NCBI GenBank assembly: GCA_026075535.2
Contig: AP026550.1
Span: forward strand, 2,170,001 to 2,234,000
Length of the DNA: 64,000 nucleotides
Origin: Tricholoma matsutake
Taxonomy: Eukaryota > Basidiomycota > Agaricomycetes > Agaricales > Tricholomataceae
Reading direction: 5' to 3'
Part shown: in pieces, positions 35,131 through 47,251 of the stretch
Position numbering within the stretch: the stretch's first letter is position 1
Layout of the letters: the number at the start of each line of letters is the position of its first letter
Made by a program: the position numbers and the translations under genes
Notes under the pieces: generated by a model
The model's input: the letters and a program-made list of their open reading frames with translations, nothing else
The model's database searches: none
Told to the model about the DNA's origin: nothing

Positions 35131-37737
35131 ATGGCTTCGCGTCTCCCAACGATTCCAGATCGTCTCTCAGGCAAAGAGGAATCCCTTCAAATTGAGGAGC
35201 ATCATAATGTTCCTCTTTACAATGCCCATGTCGATATCAGCGGAGTCGACGAACCCAAGCTTCTGCGGAAAATCGATTTGGCTTTGCTCCCTTGGTTGTC
35301 GCTACTATATCTCCTTAGTTTTCTCGACCGTACCAGCATTGGAAAGTACGCGTCCGGCTTCCAATATTTTATTGATCAATTTTGTTAAGTATTTTCAACA
35401 GTGCAAAGGTACGCTGCAGCGATGAAAAGGAGTACACTCTTTCTTTCTCACCTGCTTTCCATAGGTTTACAATTTGGAAGCATCTCTGCACATAACCGAC
35501 CAGCAGTACCTCCTTGCATTGACGGTAAAATCTGCTGCAGAATATCAGTACAGCAAACTGAATATCAGATATAGATATTCTTTTTCAGCTACGCAGTCTT
35601 TGAAGTCCCGTCCAATGTGCTCCTGAAACGATTTCGTCCATCAGTCTGGCTTTCTTTGCTCATGCTTCTCTGGGGTGTCATGATGGTGCGTCAGTTTTCC
35701 AAGGGTGCTGGACTTTGTTTTTGATATTACTAAGAGCGTCCAAGGTCTCGTGCATAACTATGGCGGCCTCATGGGTTCATTCTTTCGTTCAAACCGTCTA
35801 CCCTTTCTCATCTTTTGTATATTGTCTAGGCATGCGATGGATGCTAGGCATGTTCGAAGCAGGTCTATACCCTGGTGTCAACTACTACTTGTCATGGTGC
35901 GTCGTGCTGAATTGCAGGCCTTCACCCCTAACCTGGGCAACAGCTGGTACAAACGTTCTGAGTTTGGTATCCGCGCTGCCTTGTTCTTCTCCGCGGCTAC
36001 TGTCTCCGGCGCGTTCGGTGGTTTACTTGCGGTCAGCTAGCTCTCATGCAGGCGTTGGGGTCAAAAAATAACGATCATGATTTTAGGCTGCAATATCTAA
36101 GATGGAAGGGATTGGTGGTAAACCAGCGTGGGCATGGATTTTCAGTGCGTCCCAATTCATATGGTCCAGGTTGTCGACTTACGTCGTATATTCCAGTCCT
36201 TGAAGGGTTGGTCACTGTCCTGGCTGGCGTGGCCTCGTTTTGGGTCGTTCAAGATTTCCCTGACACCGCTAAATTCCTTACAGAGACTGAGAGGACGGCT
36301 GTCATCAGACGTTTACAGGGAGACAACCAATTTAGTGCGGCTGGTGAGGATTTGAGGATGAAATATATCTGGAAGAGTATAACGGATTGGAAGACGTGGG
36401 TTGGCAGTATGTGGTTAATCAATCGTTTTTCCACATCGTCTCACTTCGCGACCTCCTAGTGATGATATTTGCAGGGGCAGATGGGCCGCTTTACGCATTC
36501 TCCCTTTTCTTGCCAAGTATCATTAAAGCGGTATGAAAAATCTCTCCGATTTCGCTGGACTGGACTAAGGCGATGCTTGCAGCTCGGTCCGTCATAAATG
36601 TACTATATTGAACGGACTACGAACGTCCAGAACAGGTTACAGTGCAACTCCATCAAATCTTTTGAGTGTTCCTGTATACGTCTTTGCCTGTATCAGTACT
36701 TGTCTGGTTGGCTTTTGCGCCGACCGCTACGGACATCGAGGATACTTCAACTTGTGCGTAAATCTCACTGACTTCCGCTTGTCTGTCTAATCTATCATAC
36801 GATTATATTCTATAGAGGCTGTTTTTCCATTGGTCTACTTCAATTTTATCCCGTTCCCTAACCGTCAAGTTCTGACTCATGTTTAGCTGGTGTCGGATAT
36901 ATCATACTATTATCATCAAAAAAAGCAGCATTATCATACTTCGCCGTGTATCTCGCTGCTTGGTGCGTGTGGTGCTCTGCATCAAATATCGTGCGTTACA
37001 TGATCACTGATCCCCTTGAAATTTAACCAGTGGCATATATCCTGTTATTGGTAAGTGGTCATTAGCCGTCAATTCAACCATGATTAATGATTTTGTGCCT
37101 TGGCAGCTAATACTGTGTATGTTGCATCTGTAAAATCATTCTTGATATTCACCATTCAGCCATTAGGGCGTGGGTGTCAAATAATGTAGAAGGGTCGTAC
37201 AAACGTAGCGTCTCTATCGCCGTAATGATAAGTTTGTGCGTAATTCACTGTCCGTAGTTGGTTTCCTTCCTTAACATTCTGAACTCTCATAGCGGAAGCA
37301 TTAATGGGGCAGTGAGCTCTAACATCGTATGTCGCTGAGAGTTCGGTTTCTATGAATGTTTGCTTACATCTTATTTAGTATCGTGCGACCGGTGCGCCTT
37401 GGTATCCACTTGGTATGTAGTGAATTCCCGGCTCAGCTGGTTACTAATATAACGATGCAGGGCATGGTATGATTTTCTGTCTCCGCGGTGTTCAAGAACT
37501 CATTGGGTGAGGACAGGGATTGTGCTAATTTATATTGGCCTTGGTATCTGTGCATCCCTTACCTACCTTTTCTTCCTCCGGAGGGAAAATATGGCTCGTG
37601 ACGGAGGAGAGAGGGACGAAATTATTGGAGATGATTCCAATGGTTTGCAGAACGAGAAGAATGGAAGATTTGCTACTCTGGAGGATGCAAGAAGGGAGAA
37701 GGGAGACGAATGGAGTGGGTACAGATATGTGCTGTGA
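35131..37737 (+). CDS. MFS transporter, anion:cation symporter (allantoate/Dal5-like) family, 21 exons, 511 aa
   Basis: Exons: 35131-35345, 35402-35408, 35465-35524, 35575-35685, 35735-35774, 35830-35896, 35944-36031, 36087-36144, 36197-36406, 36460-36530, 36583-36586, 36636-36753, 36816-36832, 36887-36962, 37031-37050, 37107-37116, 37167-37235, 37293-37326, 37379-37412, 37461-37466, 37517-37737; 1536 nt closing exactly. The product starts with a soluble N terminus, then LLPWLSLLYLLSFLDRTSIGNAK (TM1, family signature; read in two parts across an intron), EVPSN/LLKRFRPS, GMRWMLGMFEAGLYPGVNYYLS, the WVVQDFPDTA central loop, a LLSVPVYV/CADRYGHR motif and a hydrophilic tail with ERDEIIGDD. These are hallmarks of the Dal5/Tna1-type ACS family, plasma-membrane importers of organic anions such as allantoate, nicotinate or vitamins; the substrate cannot be set from sequence. 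Four exons are 10 nt or shorter. It ends 89 bp from the convergent GH5 gene. Confidence 0.88.
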
Positions 37738-37826
37738 TTATCTTTATGTATTATAACTAAACCATACATTCGCACTGTTCAGTTAAATACATACGTCGTA
37801 CCATTCGTGTGTAATATGACACCGCG

Positions 37827-40166
37827 TCATAATGTAGTACGGTACATATCGCAAACATGAGGATCATGCAACTGTGACGGGTCTTTCGTGAGATACCCCC
37901 GGTTGACACCCTCTAAATACGACCTGAATGACCGGAAACAAACCTCTGGTAAACCACACGAAACCAAAGGGAGCCGGTAGTTGGAAGACAGTGATACGTA
38001 CCATTGACGTGCCAGATCACCAGCTGCAGCCGAAATTTCGGTCTTGAAGTTCCAGAACTGCGACATATCAAACAGAGTTACTATCGAAGGCAGGGATGGA
38101 GATGATCAAGACTTACGATCCACCCTGCACCTTGGCTATATGCCAACTTCTGCGCATCAGCCCACTTGTTCAAGAATGTGTCCGTTGCATTGAACTGCGT
38201 GGGCAACCCCCATTCTAAAATTGATATCAAGTCATAGAAAGTATGGAATCAAAGTCCCACAAACAAGGAGACGCTGTATAGACATACCGCCAAAGACCAA
38301 TGGGCTGTTACCCAGCGCCGCGTCTTTTGCAATTCGGTTAAGGTCTGGGGGAAGGGAATCAGCGACTGCAGCGACGACTTTATAAGAACATACTGCAAAT
38401 TGATTGCATATATGCATATTCGGTCGCATTTGCAACTCCCTGTAACTCCATTGTTAATAGATGTTCATGATATCAAACGCAATGCAATGGATATCACCCC
38501 AAATCTAAAAAAGAATAAATCAGTAAACGCGCGTACACGCGAGTGCAAACAAGACTCACGAATAGTACAAATGGTTGTCATAGATTTGGGGGCCAATGGC
38601 AGCATCCGCCGGATTGGCAGGGTTATTATATTGCCAATTAATATCCATAAAGCTGCCCGACATCAATCTCAGATCACCTTGTAAATGAAAAAAAAGACAT
38701 ACCTCGAAGTCAATGGCCCCCTGGTCGCGCTGCCCACCGAAAACGTCGCCCACTCCGAAATCGTATCGATTTTGAGTTGGAGGGCGATCTCTAAGAGTAT
38801 TGGTATCGCCTGGGTGACGGCTTTCTGCACTTCCGGATTCGTTATTGCCGAGGAAGCTTGGGCCATCGTGAACGTGACATTTGTGTCGAAAGAGGCTTGA
38901 AACGGTTTGTATCCTGGGACGGGGATCCCGAGCATGAACTCTACCGTGCGCATAACTTCGACGAAGTTTTTCTGGACTGTGCCAGGTAACTATCATCATG
39001 AGGTTAAGGGAGAAAAAGAATAGTCGCACAGTTACCGTAGCCCGGAGTCAGTAATGCGTTCATTATGGGTTCATTGACTGCCTCAATGGACACGACGTTA
39101 CTGAATGCCGGGTCTAGGTGGGTGAGAGCTGTCATGACAGCGGTCCACACCAGGGCGCGATGGTAGTTCGCGTCTGTCTATAGTTCCAGGACAATACACT
39201 TAAACACAGCGCGCTAAACAAGAGTGAAAGGAACGTACATAGAACTGAACATCTGTGGTGCACCTACATACGTATTGTGTTGAATAATGCTCCTTACTTC
39301 CATTAAAAATCCACGAACCTGCCGGTGAACATCTGACCCGGGGTCTGTACGCCAGGAAGCGCGTGATGGTCGAGGATGGCAACAATACCCGCTTTGCCGA
39401 GCTGCTGCAAGCCTCGTCGCTGTGAACATACCCAAATGTCATTTCGCGCGGGATCAGAAAACTACTGTGTACTTACGAGCTGCGCTAGTCCACCTCGAGG
39501 GTAGAATTCTGTTCTGCGATCGACGAGGGCTTCGACAATCCAGTACCCGAGCTATGTAGGGCCGGTGAAGAGGTGAGTACAAGCAAGATGGTTAGAGTGC
39601 GAGGACAACAGACAGGAATGCGGACTGTGTTGATGCCGACGCTGGCAAGTGCATCAACATCGCTTTGGCTGAACCATGTATTCCTGATAAGAGTCGTAAA
39701 CTTGGAACACGTAATGATTCATCGAGGATACCAATGCTTGTTGAATGTTGCGTCTGCTGTATTCGGATACGCCTGAACGAACGCGCTGATCCACGTACGC
39801 GTCAGCATATAAACACGTACACCGTCTGCCGGGTAGTCAAGCACGTACAATTCGGAACGAATGCAAGTGGAACAATCAGCACAATTCTGCCCACCCATGC
39901 TAATCCATTCTAGTGGCAAGGATCGGTATCAATATTAAATATATGTCGTCGTCTGCCATACCGCCAGGAAGCATCCATGGCTCGAGAACCAGCCTTGGAA
40001 ACAAATAGCATAAGTAAACATTCGAGCAAACATACAAGATTACATACCAAGATCCCAAATTTACACCATAAATCTTGCTGGAGAACCCGGCGGCGTGGAC
40101 GCTCTGGCACAGTGAGACGAATAACGTAAGAATCAGGGAGAACAGTCGACAGCTCGTGGTAGACAT
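37827..40166 (-). CDS. Secreted GH5 glucanase (glucan 1,3-beta-glucosidase-like), 17 exons, 473 aa
   Basis: Spliced model runs from the ATG at 40166 through exons 40048-40166, 39962-39993, 39849-39909, 39732-39785, 39614-39683, 39477-39551, 39319-39419, 39239-39263, 39036-39177, 38703-38976, 38560-38667, 38498-38504 and five more to the TGA at 37827, summing to 1422 nt in frame. A signal peptide precedes AAGFSSKIYG. GH5 signatures follow: GVNLGSWLVLEPWM, INTVRIPLGYW, AILDHHALPG, VEAVNEP-type acid/base (SIEAVNEP, Glu about 215) and the nucleophile in GEWGLPT (Glu about 391), then W.FWNFKTE near the C terminus. Fungal GH5 enzymes of this type cleave beta-1,3-glucans and are secreted for wall remodelling or nutrition. 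A 7 nt exon (38498-38504) is required to join YYS-FG-GVAN. A dead paralogue lies at 30-34 kb. Confidence 0.88.
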
Positions 40167-42442
40167 CTGATGAAACGTCAAGAGCGTCTCAAGAGGTTTC
40201 TTCCGGCTTGGCAGGAAAAAGGACTGGAGAAGAGAAAACAAGGCATCAAGCCAATTATATACAAGAAATCAAGCTACATACCTACTGCCTTCTTTCAACC
40301 ACGCGACCAGTCAGGACTAGTCAGGTACTACATAATCAGCAAACCGCGTGCGCCGTGCCGAAGAAGTCGATCACGAGTAGACAACCGGGCTCTGACGACT
40401 GTAAGCATACGTATGACCCCTGGAATCTTTTGCATACCTCACATGTAAACCTATGTGGGCTTATCCATAGCTATGCGGATATGCAGCCTGCAAATGGTGG
40501 GGGAGACGGCTGGAGGCGCCAGCTGCGAAGGTGAATTTAGCCAACACTAGAATTTGATTAATACAACACATTGTCAGATGCATTATTATCACATATTGTT
40601 CCAAACTTTCTTGAGATGGTCACTCACCGGATATTTACTACTTTGCAATGGATTTTGCAAAAGATGCACACACTTAGGTACATTGCGTGGGATTTCCCTC
40701 CTGAAAGTCCACCCCAAATGAGGGAATCATCAATAACGGCTTGATCTCATAATTAAAACTAGTTCTCGTGTGGCATTCAATCAGAGAGCATGCGATGTCT
40801 TGAGACGGGCGCACGCCCATCCGAAATCCGAACAGTAACCGAAACGTGAGTCAACCCACGTCTTGTCTGAGTGAAGCTACACATTGGCTAAATATAAGAT
40901 CGTGCAGCTGCCGATCCCCGACTCTCGGGGTTTTTTTTGGCAAGAAATTCGTTGAATTTGTAGGATGCGGAATACAAAATGCCCAAGGGTACTCAGGTAA
41001 TGGAAAAAAATATAGGTCAATTTTTTTGCTAAGGCCAGTTTGGGACTAACTAACTATGTAATCAGGCACAATTCCTAAAATAGTAATATGACATCACTTC
41101 CATGCCCATGCTGGTCCAGACCTCACAAATCCACTTCGTTGGGGCCAAGCCCAACCATGCCACAATGTATGCTAGCTCCACAATCCAGACACTCTGCATA
41201 TCCCTGTGCATTGAGGACCTGGTTTATCCCAAAAAGGCTATAATTAGTAGCAGAACATCCCCACGAATTAGTAAATTACATACCTGCTTTACAGATGACA
41301 TCAGAGCAGTGGGCTGTGTTATGTAGGTCCAATGTTGAAGGTTTTTTTCATTACCCTAACCCTAAAATTTTCAAATTTGTCCATATTTAAGTACTTTTGG
41401 TTGTAAAAGTCCTTAATATACTCGAACTATCCTTGCTAATGCATCGTACAGACGTTGCAACCTCAGATTTTGTTCCAAATAAAGGGGTTCCATTTTTTTT
41501 TCATGGCCAGAGGCCAGACTAACTAACTGGGTTCACATCTGGCATTCTGTTACCCAAGTACCCTCTCAGGGCTTTTCATCAGTGAAACCAACAGAGTGTG
41601 GGATGCTCCTGCCCTATTTGTACATATGTATCCACCAAGAGATGTTCTGTAATAGCTTGTAATCCCAATTACATTTGGATCGACAACAAGATATGTGGGA
41701 CAAGCACCCATGTTTTGTTACTTGCCTTTCAGGGTGATGTATCGAAGGTTCCCTGTAGTCAGTGTATGTACAGTGCACTGTTCATTCCTTTTTACACTAC
41801 AGTCAAGTTGTCCTTTTCCTATCCTTAGCTAGACAGCTGCATATGCATGGTCAGGGTTGTAGTCTGCATCAAATCATTCTTCGTGATTTTCAGCATCTAT
41901 GAAGTACCCCATGTTTTGTTACTTGCCTCTCAGTGATGTGACACAAAGGTTCCCTGTAGTCAGTGTATATACAGTGCACCATTCACTCCTTTTCATACTC
42001 CAGTGGAGTTGTCTTTCCTTAGCTTTTCGGTCAGGGTTGTAGTCTGCATCAAATAATTCTTCATGATCTCTAATATCCATGTAGTATTGGCCATTCATCT
42101 GAAACACTGGATCTAAATTCCTTGCCTTTATCTTTTATCCCTTCTGTTGTATTTCTATTCAGATAATCACCACAAAGTACTTGATTTCATAAACAGTATA
42201 GTATATGTACATATTCCATCAATCAACATAAAAGAATGTGCTTCATGTTGGAATCAGCCTGTGGTCGGACTCCATAGGAATGCATTTCGACACAATTTCA
42301 TCTTCACCAGGTCTCAATAGTTCCAGCGGCTACATTCACTGTGGCAGAACGGAGATGATAGGCCCCTTCTGAATGTACAGAGTAGCATCATAACACCTAG
42401 TAGGACCACTAACTACACACCAATACATGATTCACTTGCAGG
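40167..42442. other. Gene-poor region with repeat remnants
   Basis: About 2.3 kb upstream of the GH5 gene. The first few hundred bp presumably hold its promoter. No conserved gene was found. The right part contains a ~200 bp local direct duplication (separate entry) and lies next to the Plavaka-type element, so it may be part of that or another element's flank. Confidence 0.45.
41709..42070 (+). repeat. Local direct duplication of a ~200 bp unit
   Basis: Two copies in tandem: one starts at about 41709 and the other at about 41909, both with catgttttgttacttgcct, then a shared ggttccctgtagtcagtgta block and gtcagggttgtagtctgcat. On the minus strand both translate a similar HEE.FDADYNPD peptide, so the unit may be a duplicated fragment of a decayed coding sequence. 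Confidence 0.75.
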
Positions 42443-45400
42443 CTAAAGTGCTCCATATCGGGTATCATAGTCAAGTTCATCTTCTCCATCATCCGGACTG
42501 AAATCTTCCTCTTTGCTGTCAGCCTTGGATGTAGTATTCCCATCATCTTCCCCACTGACATCATCTGCCTCACCATTATCATCATCCATGAGATCTTCAA
42601 CCTCCCGATCACCAGCCATTTCCCCCTCAACGACACATTGTAGCTCATCCAGCAGCTGACTATCCTCGAGCTCAGGGTCATTTCTCACTTGATCAGCATC
42701 CACCATGAAAGTGTCATTGTCAACTTCCATCGCATCATTGTCATTACTGGTTTGGATTTCAGTGGCTGCTGCATGGCCAACTCCGCCACCAGCATATCAC
42801 ATAAACATGTCCCTGTCAACAAAGCTGGCTGATGTTATTTCTTGCAGTGCATACGGTAACAAGTAGCAACCTACATCATTACATAATAGTTTGCCCAATC
42901 TTCCGATTCATCTGGGTGATGTGCAGCAGTGAGGGTTGAGGTATGTAATAGGCCTGATGTGCAGCCATTAGTGAAGCAGGGTACAAGGTGGCAGCCTCTG
43001 ATAACAAGAGAAGGATCTAGGAATCCAAAAGCGCCTTTGTCAGTATCAGGTATGAATCCAATCTTTGGCAATCTTGCAGTTTTGAAACCCCAACAATAGC
43101 CTGGTTCCATGCCAAACCACTGAACCCAAAGAAACTCCATGTGCTGAATGGAATTCCGGCCCGATGTGGATTACCTTCACATGGAATATGCCGAGAACAT
43201 GAGCATACCAGTATGGGTGAGCACCTGGACCCGTTTCTGTTGAAAGAACCATAACATCACAGTGCATGTGGGGGTTCATTGAGTCCTGATCACGGTGGAT
43301 GTCATAGCTGGTGTAGTTGACATGTAGAACCTTTCCAGAGTAAATTTGATCCCTGATTATCTGGATTGTGCGGTGGTCTTCACTAGTGTACTGAAACTTG
43401 TCATCATCAAACTCACGGCCAAGAAGACGAGATAAAAGGTGATCCTTGAGCCTTGGGATGAAGTTCTGCATGATCATGATGTGAGAATGTGAGTGCACAA
43501 CTTTAAAAGAAAGAATGCCTTTTTAGCAGGGTCATTGGAAGGCTGATGAATGAAGCTCTGCAGGTGGTGGGGGAAATTCTTGGAATCACTGATGTGGTGG
43601 TGCAGATCAACCCCAGTGAATGGAAGCTGGTCATTCTCAGAGAAGGTTACATGGTGCGCATGTCTTCTGTGGGGTGAAGTGGCTGCTTCCTTGGCACGAC
43701 GTAGCCGAGTATGACGTTGTTCATGTTTTGCAATTTGTTGTATTGCATCTTTTTTGTTTGTGCAGTGATAGAAGTGCTTCACTAGGCAGTGTGCAAGTTC
43801 ACCCTGCAAGGAAGTTGAAGGCTGTGTCAAGAGGTGCAGATAAGCCCAGACTCACAATTTGGGTGGAATACGAGTCTGTTGTGCCAAACAAACATATCGT
43901 AGACACATAATCTCCAAATGCATGTAGCTTGTAAGTGAATAAATTGAACAGCTTCTTCTTCAGCTTAGTTTTCAACTGTGCGGGGGACTTGTTAGCTTGT
44001 TGTAAATTGGCTTCCAACTCCAGCATAGGGGGTGAATTAGCATCACTCAATGGTTTTGCCTTTGGCTTTGTCTTTTGCTGTGCAGGGGTGCTAGTCTGCT
44101 GTAGCTGAGGTTCTGATCCTGGCATGGGGGGGTGAGTTTGCAAGGTTTGACACTGCATTGGGTGCTGGTTTCCTGCACCTGCGCTGCCAATCTCGAGCAT
44201 CTGCTTCTCCTGGTAATTCAACAGTTTTGAATACCTGAGTCCATTCTTCGAATGAATGAAGCTCCCTCCCAATTGTAACTGTGGACTGAGACAAGAAATT
44301 GAGTGTACACTCAGTATGCAGCCTAAGCTTTGCGAGGGCATGCCACTCCACCAGATGGAAGAGCAGTATCATGATCTTGCCATTATGAGGTTCTGGAATC
44401 AGGCCTTCCACTGCAGGTATCATGTTCTAGCATTGCAAATCATAAATGAGTCAACACTAGGGATGAGTAGTTGGACTTAGCTACCTGGAGTATGTCCTCA
44501 AAATCCCTTGCAGCAAGTTGTTTCATTTGAGATACGTTGTTCAAGAAACACCAAATAGTATCCGATCCAAATGTAGGAATTTGGCGAAACCTGCTTAATA
44601 CTACTGAGTTGAAGAGGAGCCTTCAGATGTTGGGAAACAACACCTTCTATTCAACTCTGTAACAGCTCCTCCACCTGGAACAGCAGCATACAGAACTTGA
44701 ATTATATGCATAAATGTTCCGTTCCAGACACTGAGCTCGAATTCGTGCATCAAATCAACGACTAGCATGGGGTACGGGTTGAATCCAAAATGGCCAAGCT
44801 TTTCTGCAAAAGCATTCTTTTTGCCTCTTAGCTATGCAAAATGCAATCTGCCTGAAAGCTACACATACCAGCATTGGCACCAGTGACATGGGGCGAAGCA
44901 TGCGTTCGACTCCTGCAGCATTCACAATATACCCCATGCGATAGACATACTCGCAGGCTCTGCTCACAAGGTCAGTAAGGTATGAACGCGCCCGGGTTAT
45001 GCACCCTTTTGTATCCTGCTGATGCCCTAATTTATCAAACTCGGCAGTAGGAATTGTACACCAGGGGCATATCCAATCTCCCTTGTTGTGTGTGGTGCCT
45101 AACTTTACTCTACCATGGGAATAATTCAACAGGATGCAAGGATGGCTTTGTCTGGAACTTACTTCTCAGGGTAATCGGCAGAGTAAGTAAAGATGTGGGG
45201 ATAAGCTCATTGCTGAATGCCATCTGCACATGTCAGAACAATGCCATGTTCATAAGCATGCAAAAAGTCGTCCTCTAGAAGCAAACACCAAACTTCATGC
45301 ATCAACTCACGCCGGCAATGGGTTTTGAGGGTGGACCTCTGACTTGGCGTGGATGCGATTTCCACAAGGAACTCGTCAATGCTGTCAGGAAGCTGTCAAC

Positions 45401-46900
45401 AGCAGATGGTGAATGGGTGAATGGAGGCAGTGGAAGGACCATACTGAGGGTATATAAGCTACATGATGACAGGCGCCCAAGTTAGGCTGGGCGTGGGTAT
45501 ACTTTGACTGGTTTGCAAAGTACATGTATACTGGCCACACACTGGCATTACCAAAACTTGCAAGCTGTGTGGAATCAGACCAGAACATCAGGCCTGCAAT
45601 GACCTTCTCTAGCACACATTCTGGCTCATTGGGCTGCTTCTGGAGATTGTTGTGCACCTTGATCCAGGTGTCACCAGTGTACACTTCGTCAAATATGCGG
45701 GTTTCCAACTTTGTGATGGGGTGAATGTGTATTCGCTTGAAGGGGGAAAGGTGAAACTGTTTGGCAGCGCTCTCACTCCATGCTACCTTGATTACTTCAA
45801 CTAAGGAATGGAAGTGAAGACCCGGAACTGAGAAAGTATGGCTCGGAGGCAATGGCCTCCTTCTTGATGCAACTGGCACTTCTATATTGACCTTGACCTC
45901 CTTCCATCCATCATGCAAAAAAGGAGCGTCACTGGAGCTAGCAAAAGCTTTGTCCATTCTTTGGTTCTCTGTGTGGGCATTGAATGACCTGAGTTCCTCC
46001 AGCTTGAAGTCCGGTGAAGCTAAGACCTCTTGCCCAAGGTGTGTGATCTCGGCTTCGGTCTTCTGGGTGCTACCAGTGTTCACCCAGTTCATGAGTAGGT
46101 ATTTGGACATATTCTCAAATGGCCATGGGGGAAGAGGATGGGGAGCACAGGGTGAGTCATTTGGATTCAAGTTGTTATGCATCGGGTTATTGCTTGTGCA
46201 GAAGTTTGCCAAGTCTTCTGAAGTTACATGCTCATCGGGATCATATGACGGATGATGGTGGTATTCCCGAAGAAGGCCAAATCAATTAGCAGCTGAGCAC
46301 ATGATGTCTTGAACATGTAAGATCACTCGATGGAGAAGGGGCTGTGAATTGGAGGTGGGTGGCAGGATAGGCATAGAAGGAGCAGGCTGCCTGTCTTCAA
46401 ACTGCTTGGGAAGGCAATAGGATCACTTGGGCCTCCCAGTTTGTGTAAAGGTTGGGCATGTAGGAAGGAGAGGTAGGCTGTGAGTTGTGCTGGCACCACC
46501 AGTGGGATTGCCAAGCAGCTCAGGATCTGAGATGTTGAGGTATCCATTACAGGTAGTAGGGGAAGAAAGGTCATTGGAGTCAACTGCAGCCAGAGCGGTA
46601 GACTCTTCACGATTCTAGTAGGCATAGAGAATTAGTAAGAACAGTCAGCATGTACTAAGAAAGCATAGTATCTCACTTCTATTCTCCCTTTCCACAATTG
46701 AAGCCTATTAGACCCAGCAGCAACTCCTTTCTGAACATTCTTTACCTTTTGCTGCTCCATCCTAAGAGCCTGAGCAGTTCTGTACATTACACATATAGTT
46801 TGGTGCCTTGTAAGGCCTGCACACACAGTAGATGAGAATCTACAGGGGTGAGAACAGGCATAGGTCATAGCAATTAATAGCGCTATGATAGGAAGGAATT
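42443..46900 (-). pseudogene. Plavaka-type DNA transposase gene, decayed, multi-exon
   Basis: Read from high to low coordinates the fragments follow the order of the Agaricomycete Plavaka transposase: a C2H2-like N-terminal finger (46.73-46.86 kb, C..PC...S....LTRH), an N-terminal core (45525-46212; FENMSKYLLMNW, EVYTGDTWIK, KVIAGLMFWSDSTQLA, GACHHVAYIPS), then LLLEDDFLHAYEHGIVLTC...FTYSADYPEK (45.17-45.32 kb), a zinc-binding WICPWC...K segment (44.75-45.13 kb), a YAKLRLHT-like segment (44.1-44.4 kb), a linker (43.5-43.83 kb), FIPRLKDHLLSRLLG with YTSYDIHRDQDS (43.05-43.5 kb), MEFLWVQWFG...FGFLDPSLVIRGCHLVP (42.87-43.14 kb) and an acidic C terminus (42.44-42.73 kb). A TGA at 45207-45209 interrupts the core; further junctions need frame changes or introns. 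Plavaka is a basidiomycete branch of cut-and-paste elements. I did not find its terminal inverted repeats. Confidence 0.78.
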
Positions 46901-47251
46901 TAAATATCGCCTGCATTCAAGTTGGAGTGAGGACAAGTTTGTTGCCAGTAGATTTGAGGGAAAGATTGCAGGTACACCCACAAGCTCTTAGGTGTATATG
47001 GCTGTGATGTGAAAGGAAGAGAAGGGCAGCATAATCGATAATCTCCATGGCAGAAGTGCTAGTTAGAATATGGGTCAATTCAGTCATGTGCCTGAATGTT
47101 GGATATGACCAATGATATCTCGTTGTTTTTGGGCTGCCATATGTATGCGCGGATAGTTCAATATCAGCTTTAGCTGCGCACTGATGAGTATACAATAGAG
47201 GCCAAGTGTTGAGGTGCTAGCACCCAGGCAGGGGTGTGATCGTAGGGTCCT
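46901..47251. other. Spacer between transposase relic and long direct repeat
   Basis: No gene recognised. Short blocks such as atctccatggcagaagtgctag (near 47041) have counterparts near 55185, hinting that the long direct repeat may extend leftwards with indels. Confidence 0.4.

Noticed and set aside
37563..37775. Minus-strand open frame over the 3' end of the MFS gene
   Set aside because: Antisense shadow of the conserved transporter tail, low-complexity in translation.
41350..41372. Telomere-like ccctaaccctaa
   Set aside because: Only about two degenerate units within gene-poor DNA; not an array and not at an end.
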